Part shown: in pieces, positions 37,701 through 50,100 of the stretch
Layout: each line of letters starts with the position of its first letter
Numbering within the stretch: the stretch's first letter is position 1
Assembly: GCA_914767715.1 (NCBI GenBank)
Contig: OU612068.1
Span: 31,496,001 to 31,560,000, forward strand
DNA length: 64,000 bases
Reading direction: 5' to 3'
Origin: Membranipora membranacea
Lineage: Eukaryota; Bryozoa; Gymnolaemata; Cheilostomatida; Membraniporidae
Notes under the pieces: generated by a model
Databases searched by the model: none
What the model was told of the DNA's origin: nothing
What the model saw: only the letters and a program-made list of their open reading frames with translations
Translations under genes and position numbers: made by a program

Positions 37701-40700
37701 AATTGAAGATATGACTGCCTAATTTGCTCATGTATCATTATAGAAAGCTGTTCAGGATCTCTCCGCTGCCGTTCACCTTGGCCCTAATAACTGGCAGGCA
37801 TTCTACCACAGAGCGTGTATATTCCGTAAAGCGATGCCGAAACAAGCTCTTCTAGATTACAGCATGTCTGTACTTATTAATGACTCAGAGGATAATATCA
37901 AAAGTCTCCTTCACAGAGGTTAGAGTTCACAGACTTACCATAATGTACTCTATTGCCTACATTTTGTCATGTTATTTTGTAGAATAGTCATAAACTTGTT
38001 GTAAAATTGTCAAAAATTGTCATAAAATTTTCAAAAATTGTCAAAAATTTTCAAAAATTGTCAAAGATTGTAAATACCAAATTCTGCATACTTTTAGATT
38101 TCCGCGCCGATATTTCTGTTTCAGGTGTGCTGTACGATGCATTGAATCAGCCAGAAGATGCTATTGCTGATTTTGAGGCTATTCTCAAGCTGAGGAAAGA
38201 TGTCGCTGTTGCTCATCTAAATCTTGGTCTCATCTACCTAACTAAGATGCAGAGCTACCAGAAGTAGGTTCTATCACATATCAGATTTCTGTTGTCTCCA
38301 TTTTACTAGTTTTGGTTTACCTATAACTTATATACCCTTACTTATTCTTATATCGTTTGGTTTTAACAATATTAACTGTGATTATTTGTCCATAGCTATA
38401 GTTGTTTGTCCCATTTGATAGTAACTATTTCCTTTCCCCAGTCATTGAGAAAAATGTCTGTCCCATGACTTCATACATCTATTTATCTTTGTTATGATCA
38501 ATGTTGTGAATTTTCAGGGATGGTATACCGTACTACGTGTAAGCTTCAATGCCTCTCATGTTTTTTCAATCGTTCAATTTCTTTCTCAATTTTCCACTTT
38601 CTGTTTCTTGTTTCACTGATCTTTATTGCATTGCGCGAAATCGATTGTCATTTCTGTTGCCTGCTTGAAATTTTTTTCTCTGAAATCCGATGCCTCATCT
38701 ACTGGCTGATTGTTTCACAGACTCTGACAGGACTGTTCACTGCTGTCCTTTTCACATTTCGTGTCTTTCACTATGGGGTGTCAGTTTATGTAACTTTTAT
38801 CCAGAATACATCAGGAGTTGTTCACCTTATAATCAGGGGAAGATAACAACACAGTCTCATATTTGATGATAAATTTATTGAATCACGCAACAATGGGTAA
38901 TTTACATACATTCCTATTGTCTACCAATCTGTACTCTCTGTTATAGAGCAATCAGAAAGTTTTCTGCAGCTATCAAGTGTGATCCGACATTTGTGAGAGC
39001 TTACATCTGTCGCGCTGAAGCTTACACCAAGATCCATGATGTGAGTTACTGTATCTGATTTTATTTCAAAGATTTTATATTTTAAAATTTTACCAATAAA
39101 TTTGATTTGCTTCCTTGCTTTAAATATGTTGTGTGTGCAGTAAAAGAAAAGTCTCTTAAATTGTTACATTTATTTTTCGATTGTTCTCACACCATTTCAT
39201 TCCACTTTGACCACCATCAGTCAGTCTGTTAACCGCTTAACATTTATCTATGAATTATAGCATAAGAATGCACTGCTGGACTATACCAGAGCCATCCATC
39301 TAAGACCTGAGGTACCTGATTACTACATGCACAGGGGAATGATGTTACTAAAAGCTGGAAACACTGAGCTAGCAGCATTCTGTGTCAGGTATGTGTTTGG
39401 TGTTAAGTTGTGACCTTGCCTTGCTGTTGACTTGACTTGACATATCCAAAGTGTGTGCCCAATGATATAAATTAGAATTAATCTGCAGTTTTGAGGTTTC
39501 AGGTTAAAGCATGTAAGATGTTTTTGACAGTTTAATTGGTTTGCACTTCCCAAAGTTAGCCAACGATAATATTAACATTATTTAAATAGAAATAAGAATT
39601 TCCTTCTGGCTTTATGGTTAAAGCTTTCTTTCTGCAAGTTTTGATCTGAGCTCATCTGCAATTGATTACTAAGACTAATCTGATATAACTGTTATTTTCA
39701 ACAGACATGTCTCAGAGCTATTTGCTGACTTGGATTTGGGGCAGAGTGCCACACAACAAGCTGTTGTCCATGCTTTCCTCAAGAACTATCCTAAAGCTAT
39801 CATGGCTCTGGATAACGCATTACGGGTAACACCTAACCCGCCCCTCTACATTCTTCTTGGCAAAACACAGATGAAGGCTAAACAATGGACTGATGCCATT
39901 GAGAGCTTTACTCAGGCCCTCCAAGCACTGGTGAGACATCACATAATATCTATATTCTTTGATTATTGAGAACTGCAACTTGTCGCTAAACATACCAGAG
40001 TCGCTTATTTGAGGGTGTTGTCATTGTCTTGATGTGAATTCCTGTCCTTAAAAATTTTGATATCTACGTTTAAGGCTTGCTCTGATAGTCACTTATGGCT
40101 GGCAAATCTGATCATGATTCCATATGTCTCAACGTTTGACTTCAATTGATGAATGGGGTTTAACAGCGCTACTAATGGTCATATTTAAAATATTCCAATT
40201 TCCGGCTCTATACTGTATACAGCCTCATGTAAAAATGTTGTGTAATAATCACCAGTTGGAAAAGCACAGTGAAGGATATCCTGACGGATTTCCTGATGAA
40301 TTTCCGCAGGTGAGTCTTGCGGAGAAGCCCAGATGATTACCGACTATTATCTTGCTATAATTTTTGAATTCATGAATTAAGTATAAATCCTTACGCTATG
40401 ATTCTTCTGATTTATGAATCATTATTTGAATGTCAGATTCTATGCTCAGCTCAGACCTAGACCTGGTCGCCCACTCCAGCTATCAATGAAGAGCATCATC
40501 CCCTCGCCCAGCAATTTGCATCTCTAACAAACCTGTCATTGTCCCACCACGCTTGCTACTTTCACCACCATCATACATGTCAACGCTATTTGTGTGATTA
40601 ATGATTAGGAAAGAAGACCTGATGAATTTTACAAGGACCCGGTATGAGCATTTCTCAATCTGTAGAGTGTTGTAGTAATTTTCTATGTACTCTTAGGTTT

Positions 40701-43700
40701 TCAGTCGTACTGATCAAGCTTTGTCCCAGTTTCTAGTACCTTAGAAAATCATCCCAAATGTTAAGAGCCTTTCTACCTCACAAAATAGGTGGTCAAATAC
40801 TAGCCTTATAACTTGACTGTACCTCAGCAAGGTGATCGAGGTGTAATTCAGCTGCTCATACTCCAAAATCAAATGTTTCAGCCCTAAGTAAATATACCAA
40901 AACTCCTCGATTGTCTTACTCTGATTTGGTGATTTCCAGTCTTTTATTTAGCTAGACTCTACAACAGGCTCACCCTTACAGAACTTTTTCTCTTCTCAAT
41001 TATTGCCATTTATTTAACGAAATATCTGTCAGCTTGAGTAGATACAAAATTGCCGGGGGCGGGATTACATGTCAGAAGTAAACCATGCCCAATGATTATG
41101 TCTGTACTAATTGTGGAATCCTCAATTCGGTGGCCACTGGCCATACTAAACAATAAAATTTCCATTAGTTTTGTACTCAATGTTGTGATGTCTTGTGTAA
41201 TACCTGATCTATTGCATAGTTTTATGAGCAATAAGTAACTATTATTAGCCACATTTCTGAATCGCCTTATTTGCATGATTTTCTACAGAAATCGGAGAAG
41301 GAATCTCAAATATTAATACATAGACAATTGAACGAATACGGATTGTATCAATTTCCTCGTGAGGTAAAGGGCTGGCTTAAACAGCTTGCCGTTGCTGCTC
41401 TTCAGAATTTTGCTACCTTTCTAAGTTCCCAATTGTTACGTTCAAATGGAAATTGGTTTGGTCACAGAGATATTTAATGTTGATTTGAAAATTACAGCGA
41501 TTCTCAAATCAAATTCATTTTGTATTACCTCACTTGTTTTTATTGTTGCGATATTTCCAATCTTTCGCTCAAACTACCTGCCTTTCTCAGTCCTGCTTCA
41601 CTTACCAGTATACAATATCATGTTTTATAAGAAGCCGAAATTTTTTTATCTTTATACAGAAACCTTGGAAACCTAAAGATAAATGGCCCAAAGAAGCAGC
41701 AGAGGTGAACTATTTGGTTGGATTGTGTAGTCTAGAGCTGAGAAACTACCTTCAAGCTCACGATGCATTCAACAATGCCATCGAGATCGACAAGAAGTAC
41801 GCTCAGGCTTATTACCAGAGAGGTACGTTTATTATCTGGAGACATCCAGGGCCTTCAAAGATTCTCGGAAACAAAGTTGAACCATAGTGATATCTATGTT
41901 GTCAATATGATGGAAAATACCTTGACGTGAGAGGATATATGGGTCTGTCATTGACATTAGTTTAAGGTACCTTTATAAATAAGTCAGCCAATTAATGATT
42001 TGAAAAATGAAATTATCTATTTCAGGTGTTGCGAAGCTAAGGTTGAAGCAGCACAAAGGATTACAAGATGTGAATCGAGCTTTAGCCATAGATCGGACCA
42101 TATTCCAGGCCTATCTTACAAGAGCTGCTTACTATGGAGCTAGAAAACAGGTAAACTCCCTCTCATGTTTACAAATTGACACCTTGGTTCTTGACATTTG
42201 CTTAGCTTGTGCTGGGAGTTTGTCAGTTTTGTCCCTATGCCATGGTTTGTGCATCCCATCGCATTTGGAACTGTCTTATTCATTTGTGCGAAGCAGCAAC
42301 TTCAAGTCAAGCAGATTGTTTATTGGCAACATTTATCATTGTTTCAGGTCAAAACTTTCGGATTAAAACTCCTTAATTTTAATTTTTGATTTTCTCTACA
42401 GTTCTCAAAGGCGATAATGAACTGCAACGAAGCCATTAAGCTTAAGCCTCTGAGTGTGAGAGCACATTTATATCGTGGAGCGCTGAAATACCACATCAAG
42501 GCTTATGAGCTGGCCATTAAAGATTTAACCCAGGCCACCAAGATAGATAACCGCTGCTCTCTGGCCTTCTTCAACAGAGCTGTATGTTATCACGACAGTA
42601 GACAGTATCAGAAGGCTCTGACAGACTACGGTATAGTGCTGCTTCTGGGGGATCAACTTATGCTCAAGGTGAGTTCATAACACATAGATTACATCGTTTA
42701 ATAATTCTTAATCTTTTTTTTATAAAGCCATCATGATCAAAGTTTAGGATGTAAAACAATGCTGACTTTACCATCTATTTGTCTATTCAGGATCTCACTT
42801 TCTATGGAAAGGTAAGGTACCTTCAGGGTAACGTGAACAATGTCACTTATTTTGTGTATTAAAGGGCAACCAAGGTTTCGCAGCAATGCATAAATGGGTA
42901 GGAAATAATGTGCTGGGCAGCATCAGCTTTGTGCATTACGCGATGCAAAACTCAAAGTAGTGACAATTCAGTTTAGGGGAGGTTCCAAGACTTTGCTGTA
43001 ATAATTATAGAGCAAAGGCTAAATAATAACAGGAACAGGAAACTGCTATGTGGTATTCTCTTTTAGCTGAGTTTGAGTACCCGATGGAAGAAATGTTTCA
43101 CCAGAATTCTGGCTGAATAATCATCCGAATTATATTTTGTCTTTTTCCCCATGCAACAGGTGCAATCTGCTATTAATCAATGGCCATCAATGATAAGTTG
43201 TTTGAAACCTTGGTTGCCCTTTAATAAGCCACCAAACATGAAAGTAGTCTTGTAGGCTAAACCTATGCCATCTGTGCAGCATTCTTATTGTTTTAACCTG
43301 CTGCCAGCTCTTGAGCGCAGCATATCACCTGCCCGCCTTCTATCCTTTTATGCCTCCTCCATCATGAAGCTGATACTTTATAAGCTGTCTGGTCTGTTTC
43401 CTTGGGAAAAGGGAAAAACCCAACTATCCAATTAGCAAACAGCAATGGCTGGATAGTGAATGCTAGTATTCGAATTTATGAATTACTGTCATACACCATT
43501 AGATGTTACTCGATAGCTTCCACTCCTTTTTCGCTGTCTTGCAACTGTTGATTTTCATTCCTGATCATTTACTGAAGTTTATTTTGAAGTCTTGTTGCAG
43601 TGGTTTACTGCTAAGAATGAGACTTAATGTCTGCAGTATTGAGGGAATTGAACCCGGCGTTATTGAATAACAAGGTCTGAAGGGAGACTCCCTTACTCGT

Positions 43701-46264
43701 TTCATGTTCTTCCTTGTTATTATTCACTATTTCTTGTGTTCGTTGTCTATCCATGACTTTTCAAATCAAGGATGGGATAACCTCTTATCTTTTGGAGGAT
43801 GAAGCTGACTGTTTTGTCCTCACTTATATTCTATGTCTGTATCACAGGTTCTTATAAATCGAGGATTACTGTATCTCAGTATGGGAGACTATAAGAACGC
43901 TCTACATGACTTCCTGTTAGCAGCCAGAGTGAACTCACATGATCCGAAGATACGTCACACGCTCGGCCTCTGCATGCACAAGTAAGGCGTTATAAAATGT
44001 TTGTCTCTGATATCCTGGGATAAAAGTAAAATAAAATTCCAATGATCAAGAACCATTACCAAGACTCATCATATTCAGTTAAGCTTGGTCGATAGAATGG
44101 AGTATATAAACAAGTATGCTAACGCCGAGTTGATCGGCAGTGCAGAAAAATGTTTATCACATGGAAACGTCCATTCCCTTTTCAATGTCCATCATTTAGT
44201 GAGACATGTGTTTTGTTATGGTGGCCATTGAGCGTTCACCAGCCAGTACATGTACCCTTTTCACACCATTGTATTGTCCTCTTTATCTGCAGGCTGAGAA
44301 AGTTAAAGGAGGCTGTAGCCATTTTCTCAGAAGGGCTTAGCATTGACAAGTTCTTTATGGAGGCTTACGTTAGCCGAGGCAATGCATTCCTGGATTACGG
44401 AAACGCAGCAGGCATCAAAGCAGCGCAGGCTGATTATGAGAGGGCACTGTTACTTCAACCGACCTATCTACCCGCAAGGTATGGAGAGTGTTTTAGTGGA
44501 TACATTGGCAGCATAAGCATTACTGTGATTTTGCTTTGGGGTCTGAAAATTGTTTATTGTATAGGTGTCTATGCAAGTTGCCACTACACTGCTAACAACA
44601 CCACATGTCTGCCCTTAAAATCTCCTTGCTAAAACATCGATGAATCATGGTTAAGAGTTACCGCCATGTCAGCGTCACCATGGTAATCTATTACCACTTA
44701 TGTCTTATTTCAGGATCAATCTAGCATATAGTCTACAGATGTGTGGGAAGTTCCAGCAGGCTTGGTCTCAGTTCACTACAGCTATAGAGCAGAACCCACG
44801 CTGTCAGGCAGCCTTCGAGGGGAGAGCTATAGTCAATCTACAGATGAGTAACCTGTTTGCATCTCTTCAGGATGTAAACGCCAGTCTGAAGATAAAAAGC
44901 AGTGCTGAGCTTCACACCAATCGAGGAGTGATCAGTCTAGTGAGTGTCTTATATATATGCTTCTCAGATGTAAACTGTTAACTCGACAATTACAACTATC
45001 GAATCTTCTTCATTGATGCTACATCATGATCCAAATTTACACGTACATAACCCTTTACTGCCCCACCCCTTATATTGTCTAACCTTCACCCATTATTGTG
45101 TCTACCCTCCACCCCTTGCTTGAGGAACACATAGAATCTGGGATTATCAATTTTAGTACCTGGAAGAAGAGAGCCTATTGAGATGTGTTGGTAAAGTTTA
45201 CCTTAAACATAAATTATGTATGCAGACATTTGTACATACTAGATAATATATTTGAATTGTATCACCTAATTACCCTACATATTGTATTTAGATTAATATA
45301 TTCCTGTATTTTTTCTTTACAATCACAGTTCATGAAGGATGCGCTTGGGGCTATGCACGATTTCCAGGCTGCAATCAGAACAGATCCATCATATTCTCTG
45401 GCTTACTTCAATGCTGCTAATATCTACTTCAAGAACAGACAGTTCAGACAGGTTTGTATGATTATTTTGCTTTTTTGAGTAATTCAGCTAATATTCCATT
45501 AAAAAGCATTACATTGTCAATCATTTTTAACTTTTGAAAACAGACATATGACAGAATAGAATCCCAATATCGTATTTGAAAAATTTATTCTTTTTTGTAT
45601 GCAGGCTCTGGCATACTATGACAGATCGATTCAGTTTAATAGTAAGGACGAGTCAGCGTTTGTGAACAGAGCCATCACAAAGGCTGTCATAAAGGACCAT
45701 ATAGGAGCTCTAACTGACTTCTCTAAAGCACTGGCCATCAGTCCTAAATCTGCTCATATCTACTTCAACAGAGGAAATCTCCACTCCACTATGGGTAAGT
45801 CATAGTTACGGCTTTAACTCAGACTAAAAATGTAGGTGTACAGCTTTTTGGGTGTTTACCCTTTTCAACAGTTCCAAATAACTGCCATCTGCCCATCATA
45901 TACAAACCTGCCAGGCATTTGAGACTATTTGAAGATTCCTTTTGATTTTGCTGTAACAAGGGGTAGCGGCTATGCTCAGTTGTGTTGGTTTCTGGCTGAG
46001 GTACAGATGTGATTTCTCAGTAGCTAAAACTCTGTTTACAACAGACTGAACAACTTTGTTTTAATTTTTACAGGAGACTGGAAGAAAGCGGAGGAGGATT
46101 ACAGTAAAGCCCTGAAGATACAGCCCGATGACCCAGTGGCTCACAAGCGTCGAGCTGATGCCAGAGGTAAACTGGGAAACAAAGAAAAGGCAGTGGAGGA
46201 TTATCATTACGCTGTACAGCTACAAGCAAGAATCAAGTTTCTCAAGTCGATCAACACTAAATGA
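16719..46264 (+). CDS. Giant TPR-repeat protein, TTC6-like, 42 exons
   Basis: Predicted 2229 aa (6690 nt) from 42 phase-consistent exons: 16719-16891, 17407-17506, 17920-18226, 18586-18886, 19222-19401, 20324-20403, 20733-20905, 21284-21535, 22042-22251, 24928-25150, 25440-25582, 25818-25993, 26550-26670, 26824-26908, 31371-31542, 31787-31976, 32124-32172, 33415-33606, 34035-34153, 34382-34482, 34995-35129, 35465-35621, 35851-36035, 36188-36314, 36442-36651, 37744-37918, 38125-38263, 38947-39040, 39261-39388, 39705-39930, 40256-40309, 40609-40641, 41289-41363, 41660-41822, 42026-42150, 42402-42668, 43848-43981, 44293-44478, 44714-44939, 45329-45451, 45605-45794, 46074-46264. Residues 1 to about 1213 are charged, mostly disordered, with an Arg/Lys/Gln coil near 235 and acidic stretches. 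About 1214 to the end is almost continuous TPRs (A-x-x-D-x-x-x-A-I-x-L-x-P-x-x-x-x-A-Y units). Long N-terminus plus C-terminal TPR array fits TTC6; orthology is inferred. Acceptors at 21283 (ttcaag) and exons 31-33 are the least certain. Confidence 0.85.
17028..17285 (+). mobile_element. tRNA-derived SINE candidate with intact A and B boxes
   Basis: In intron 1 of the TPR gene. The head at 17028-17111 looks like a class II (Leu/Ser-type) tRNA. Acceptor strand GTCAGGG pairs with CTCTGAC (17103-17109), the A box is TGGCCTATTGG (17035-17045), the D stem is GCCT/AGGC, and the B box is GATTCGAGTC (17089-17098). The T stem has an A at a normally invariant G and the anticodon stem is poor, so it is not a working tRNA. 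About 170 bp of unrelated body follows (GTCGGGTTGCGCCCCACAG and onward). The 3' end and target duplication were not found. Confidence 0.55.
22356..22405. repeat. Perfect 18-bp stem hairpin
   Basis: CCTGTAGCCTGTCTTGAC (22356-22373) and its exact reverse complement (22388-22405) flank a 14-nt loop in TPR-gene intron 9. A second CAGGCTAG-containing half-copy follows at once. Resembles the imperfect hairpin at 47479-47533. Confidence 0.75.
23358..23952 (-). CDS. Possible antisense gene nested in TPR-gene intron 9, small membrane protein, 5' end unresolved
   Basis: Two minus-strand segments splice in phase: 23952-23807 (acceptor cttag, donor gtaagt) and 23567-23358 (acceptor ttgtag, ending at a TAA). 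Together they give about 117 residues. The first has a hydrophobic stretch (SIFGSCALLSLYLYPY) and an aromatic-rich segment. The second has SATISVALHIVTGVPYLFID, a likely membrane helix, and a short hydrophilic tail ending in VEYYYN. The strong donor/acceptor pair and sustained composition suggest real coding. I do not recognise the family. A start at 24131 region (MAKQLKCQ) would need a weak gtttaa donor. It may also be a relic. Confidence 0.35.
24560..24641. repeat. Perfect tandem duplication of a 41-bp unit
   Basis: Units at 24560-24600 and 24601-24641 are identical, beginning CTAACATTATCTAAACTGTA and ending ACTATGTT. In intron 9 of the TPR gene. Identity suggests a recent duplication or an assembly artefact. 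Confidence 0.9.
26029..26060. repeat. (GTATATAC)4 microsatellite
   Basis: Four exact copies of an 8-bp self-complementary unit right after the exon-12 donor of the TPR gene. Confidence 0.9.
27010..31182. mobile_element. 4.2-kb DNA transposon with about 150-bp terminal inverted repeats
   Basis: Fills most of TPR-gene intron 14. The left end TAGTCAACGGACAGATC (27010) and the reverse complement of the right end TAGTCAACAGACAGATC (31182) match. The match continues through CGTGATATCGGAAGGAACAA, ATCAAATCGAAG, GGTAGTAAA and GGGGGGCG, so each arm is about 150 bp. TTA flanks both ends (27007-27009 and 31183-31185), a possible 3-bp target duplication as in PIF/Harbinger elements, though such long arms are not typical of that group. 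The interior has only short broken frames on both strands (for example 30598-30906 minus); no transposase catalytic motif was recognised, so it is decayed or non-autonomous. It is spliced out with the intron. Confidence 0.8.
38010..38070. repeat. Degenerate TCAAAAATTG minisatellite
   Basis: About six 10-bp units (TCAAAAATTG/TCAAAAATTT variants) in the intron before TPR exon 27, close to its acceptor. Confidence 0.75.
42863..43220. mobile_element. 358-bp MITE with TTAA target duplication
   Basis: Starts AGGGCAACCAAGGTTTC and ends with its exact reverse complement; TTAA directly flanks both sides (42859-42862 and 43221-43224). It sits in TPR-gene intron 36 and has no coding capacity. A TTAA duplication is used by piggyBac and Kolobok elements; the purine AGGG terminus favours Kolobok. 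Confidence 0.8.
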
Positions 46265-47163
46265 AAGATTTAACCTTACCGTTGACAGCAGAGTAAGAGC
46301 TGATATATGAAAGAACATTCACTGTGCGTGTGACATGAATCAACCGTCCTCACTTCGATCAATAGATTGTATTTTTCTTACTGTTCTAACTAAAGAGGAT
46401 TTTTCCAATTTTGTTCACGTCAATCTTCCATTCCGTCCAGGAGAAAATATAATAACAGTCAATATATATTCACCTTAACTTTATTCTCCTAAAAGTTGTG
46501 CCATAAAGCATTTTACAAACCCGATATAGCGAATCGAATAAATTACAAAATCAACAATCGTATAAACAAAGGAGTGACAAGAAATTTTGGGAGTATTAGA
46601 AATCAGATTGAACTGCGGCTGCTAGAACCTCATAATAAAAAGCCGTTTGATTGCACAATACTAATTAAGTTCATCTACAAATTTTGGTAGAGGTAGAATC
46701 CTTACCAGAGAGGGATTATCCTCCCTTACAATATTGTATACATATATCAAGTGGCATCATTCTATGACTAGCCTTCAGGACATCGGATAAAAATGATTGA
46801 AGTCAATCATTAAAGAATACAGTGACTGTTATAACTATAACAACTTTTAAAATTGACTGGTTAAAACGTAATCAAAGGTATTTATGATGTGAGAGTAGCA
46901 ATGGCACCTCAACCTTTGGCTGCATTCTTGGCACTAAAAACCGGTAAATATCAGAGTATAATACAGTTCTTCTAACATGTTGAAGAAGCGTTATACTTTT
47001 AACTAAAAATACGACAATACAGTAAATCAAAGGTTTCCCAAGTCTTCAGCGTGCATTACATAGGGCTCGCCTCGAATCTTCAAGTATATCTCCGTAGAAT
47101 AACTGACTTCCTGAAACCTGCCGTAAACTGTGTATGTGTGTGTCATCTCTGATAAAGTGTGTG
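46265..47163. other. Convergent 3' intergenic region (TPR gene and catulin)
   Basis: Holds the presumed 3' UTRs of both genes. On the plus strand, AATAAA at 46537-46542 could end the TPR transcript. On the minus strand, the reverse complement of TTTATT near 46480 could serve catulin, which would make the two transcripts overlap. No coding exon seen. Confidence 0.5.
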
Positions 47164-50100
47164 TTATCTGAGGTAAAGTGATTCCTGTAATTCTTCAGCG
47201 GCAGCAGCTAGTTCACCAATAAGCATCACCCATGAGTCAGCCATAGTAGAGTAACCTTCTACAGCAGCCTTACTCATACCATGACAACAGAATACCTCAG
47301 CGCTCTGCAGCAACTACATTAATCAAAGGGAGACAATCACAAACCGAAAATTTCCTGTACACGGTAATAATGAAGAAAAGAGTATTCATGTTATGAACGA
47401 CACCAATACATTTTTGAAACTTGAAACTGAATTGGATAGAACAAAAAGTAAGACTGTTGTCACTAGGCTGGGCAATCTTACCCTGTCTTTGCAAGCTTTG
47501 CTACAAGTTTCAACAAGCTTGTAAAGACGGGATAGAGCAGACCATGAATACAACACGCATCTATCAGTCATAGATACGAATGTATGCACAGGAAAGATCA
47601 TTTAGTCACATCTGTGTCGTTAGAGCTGATGGTATATATACTGACCAGTTCAGTGAGTGTGAGTAGATAGCTAGCTGTATATTTAACTCTGATATAGAAT
47701 GAGTCTGTAGGTGATACATGCTGCATCTGACGGCTCATCTAAAATTATATACATTAGGTATATCACACATCTGACAACAATATTGCTTCTTTGCCTCAAG
47801 TGTGTCCTTAGTTCAAGCTGTCAACATGATTCAAAGAAACTTCACAATCCACTTAGAAAAAAGGTCCATACACCTTCCAAACAGGTGATTCAACTAGTAG
47901 CAAGTGACCTTCGTATTGTATCTATTTGTCAAGATACAAAGTATATATTGTTGAGCTATTTGTTCAATGATTACTGTATATTATATTGTAACAGCTATCA
48001 CTTCTGGCTCACTTTCTGGCTCATGATGACCTTGACACTATAACACATACCTCTTGTATCTGATCAGCGTGATCTCTGATCTGTGACGAGATATTCTCTA
48101 CCATCTCAGTATCTCCCTCCTGTGCTGCTGTCTTCAGACCAGCCAGTAAACCTGTATCTACACTGCTGCCAAATAACTCGGCAGCACTCGCTATTGTGTG
48201 CTGTATCAGCTGTAATAAGCATACAATGTGATGTAAGATAAGGACTGTTCTATTAGTACATAATTTACTATGGCACTGTATGGGTATCATTTTTGGTGAA
48301 TATTGTAACTGCAGAAGCTATAAGATTTTCTCCAGCATATAGCTATGAGTGTAATACCCCTGATTTATTAAGAAGAGTAAAACATCAGCCTACCTGACGC
48401 CTGAGATTCTGAGCCGACACTTGACAATTCTCTATACCCATCTCTATCATCTCACTCGAATGCTGAAAGAGGCAAAGACAAAGTTACACAGAGGGGGAAT
48501 CTGATAATGCTCCATGAGTTAGATTAATTATTTTGGAAATTTTGTTTATTTCAAATTACATAAATATGTAATAATGTATTTCAAAATTTCCAAAATAATC
48601 AAATTTTTGATTAAAGTCTAATTAGGTACCATGCTACTATCGTACCTTATTAGACTTTCATCAAAAACTTAATTTTGTGTACCATGATATTAGGTGATTA
48701 GAGGTGTTCAGCTAATACAAACAGATCAAAACAAGCTCATGATACCCACCTAGTTTTAGTGCTAAAGACTCTGGCCGGGCTGCTAGTGGATGCCTTTCAT
48801 TCCAAATGCCACTACCTGGCAAAGTTGTAGGTACTTAAACTACATGATACCTGATTAAGAGATTCAACACATCAGGAATGGACGACCACCATTTACACAT
48901 TTTGATTTTAGAGCTGGTCAACAACTTTCAAATAACAACTTTGCACAATTATATTGTACTACAATGTATGTTTATGATAACCATACAGAGTACTTACATT
49001 AGACATTTCGACTAGTTGATTGACTTCTTCTTGACATTTTTGACAGGTAAGTATTATAAGTTCTCTGTGTTCGTGTGGAGTGTAAGGTGAGTCTGTGAAA
49101 TCATTGACATACTCATCTACTGCAGTAAAACATTGCTTAGCTTTACCTACTGATGTTGTATCTCCAGATAGAATAACACACATCTCCAGAGAATCCTGAA
49201 AAGGAAAACGATTGATCTGGTGAGATTTGTTAAAGAAATATCATGTGTGGCTTAGTTAAAAAAGAAACTCGTACAGAAAATACAAATGGAACTCGGCAAG
49301 CCATTTGAGAGATGAACTTAACTCAATACTTAGTTGAGCTAGGACTATACAGGGTAGGGGACAAAGATGCACAGTGCCATTTTCAAGAACAAAATCTTCA
49401 ATAGAATATTTACCAGATAGTCTGCAAGTGATCGGCTAAGTATTTTTTCATGGTCATCTGTGTTGGCAGTTGCAGAATAGCAGACGATCTCTACAATCTC
49501 TTCTAAGCCTTTCTTCATTAGACCTACAATTGTGTCTCTAGTTTCTCTGGAGAGAGAATTTGTGGGATGCCGCAAACATATCTGAAAAGTATAATGTTTG
49601 ATAAAAAGGAGCACACCATTGGTGCTTACACACCTTACATAATACAGTTCCCCTGGGGACTCATAAAACCACTGGGCAAAAGGACACCGCTTTTTGATTG
49701 GTCATCTAGAGCTCATAATCTTGGTATAAGGACAAGATTGAAGTTGTCTGTTCAATTGCCGTGACACCACAACTCTTAGAACAACTATATGTATATCAGA
49801 ACATCTTTGTACATAAATATGGCAGGGCGGATATTTCAAAGCAGTGATTTACTTTTAGCAGTGATACGGTGATCATGAAAAGGCTCAATACCACATCCTA
49901 ACAGTGGCTCAAGGATGGTGATCAACGCTAAAATCAGATTCCAGTTTACCTTGCAGCAAGTGAGATATATGGCTGTGCTCTTCTCTAAAAATCCTCTCAA
50001 ACAAGCCATCTTAGCAGCATCCAATTCTTTCTTCATATCCTGCAACAATAAGGTTCACCAATTTACACCCAGTAAAGAATGGGTCATATCAGCTATGTGG

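Noticed and set aside
38520-38846. 108-codon hydrophobic open frame between TPR exons 27 and 28 as a gene
   Set aside because: Phe/Ser/Ile-rich composition reflects T-rich intron sequence; no start context or family features.
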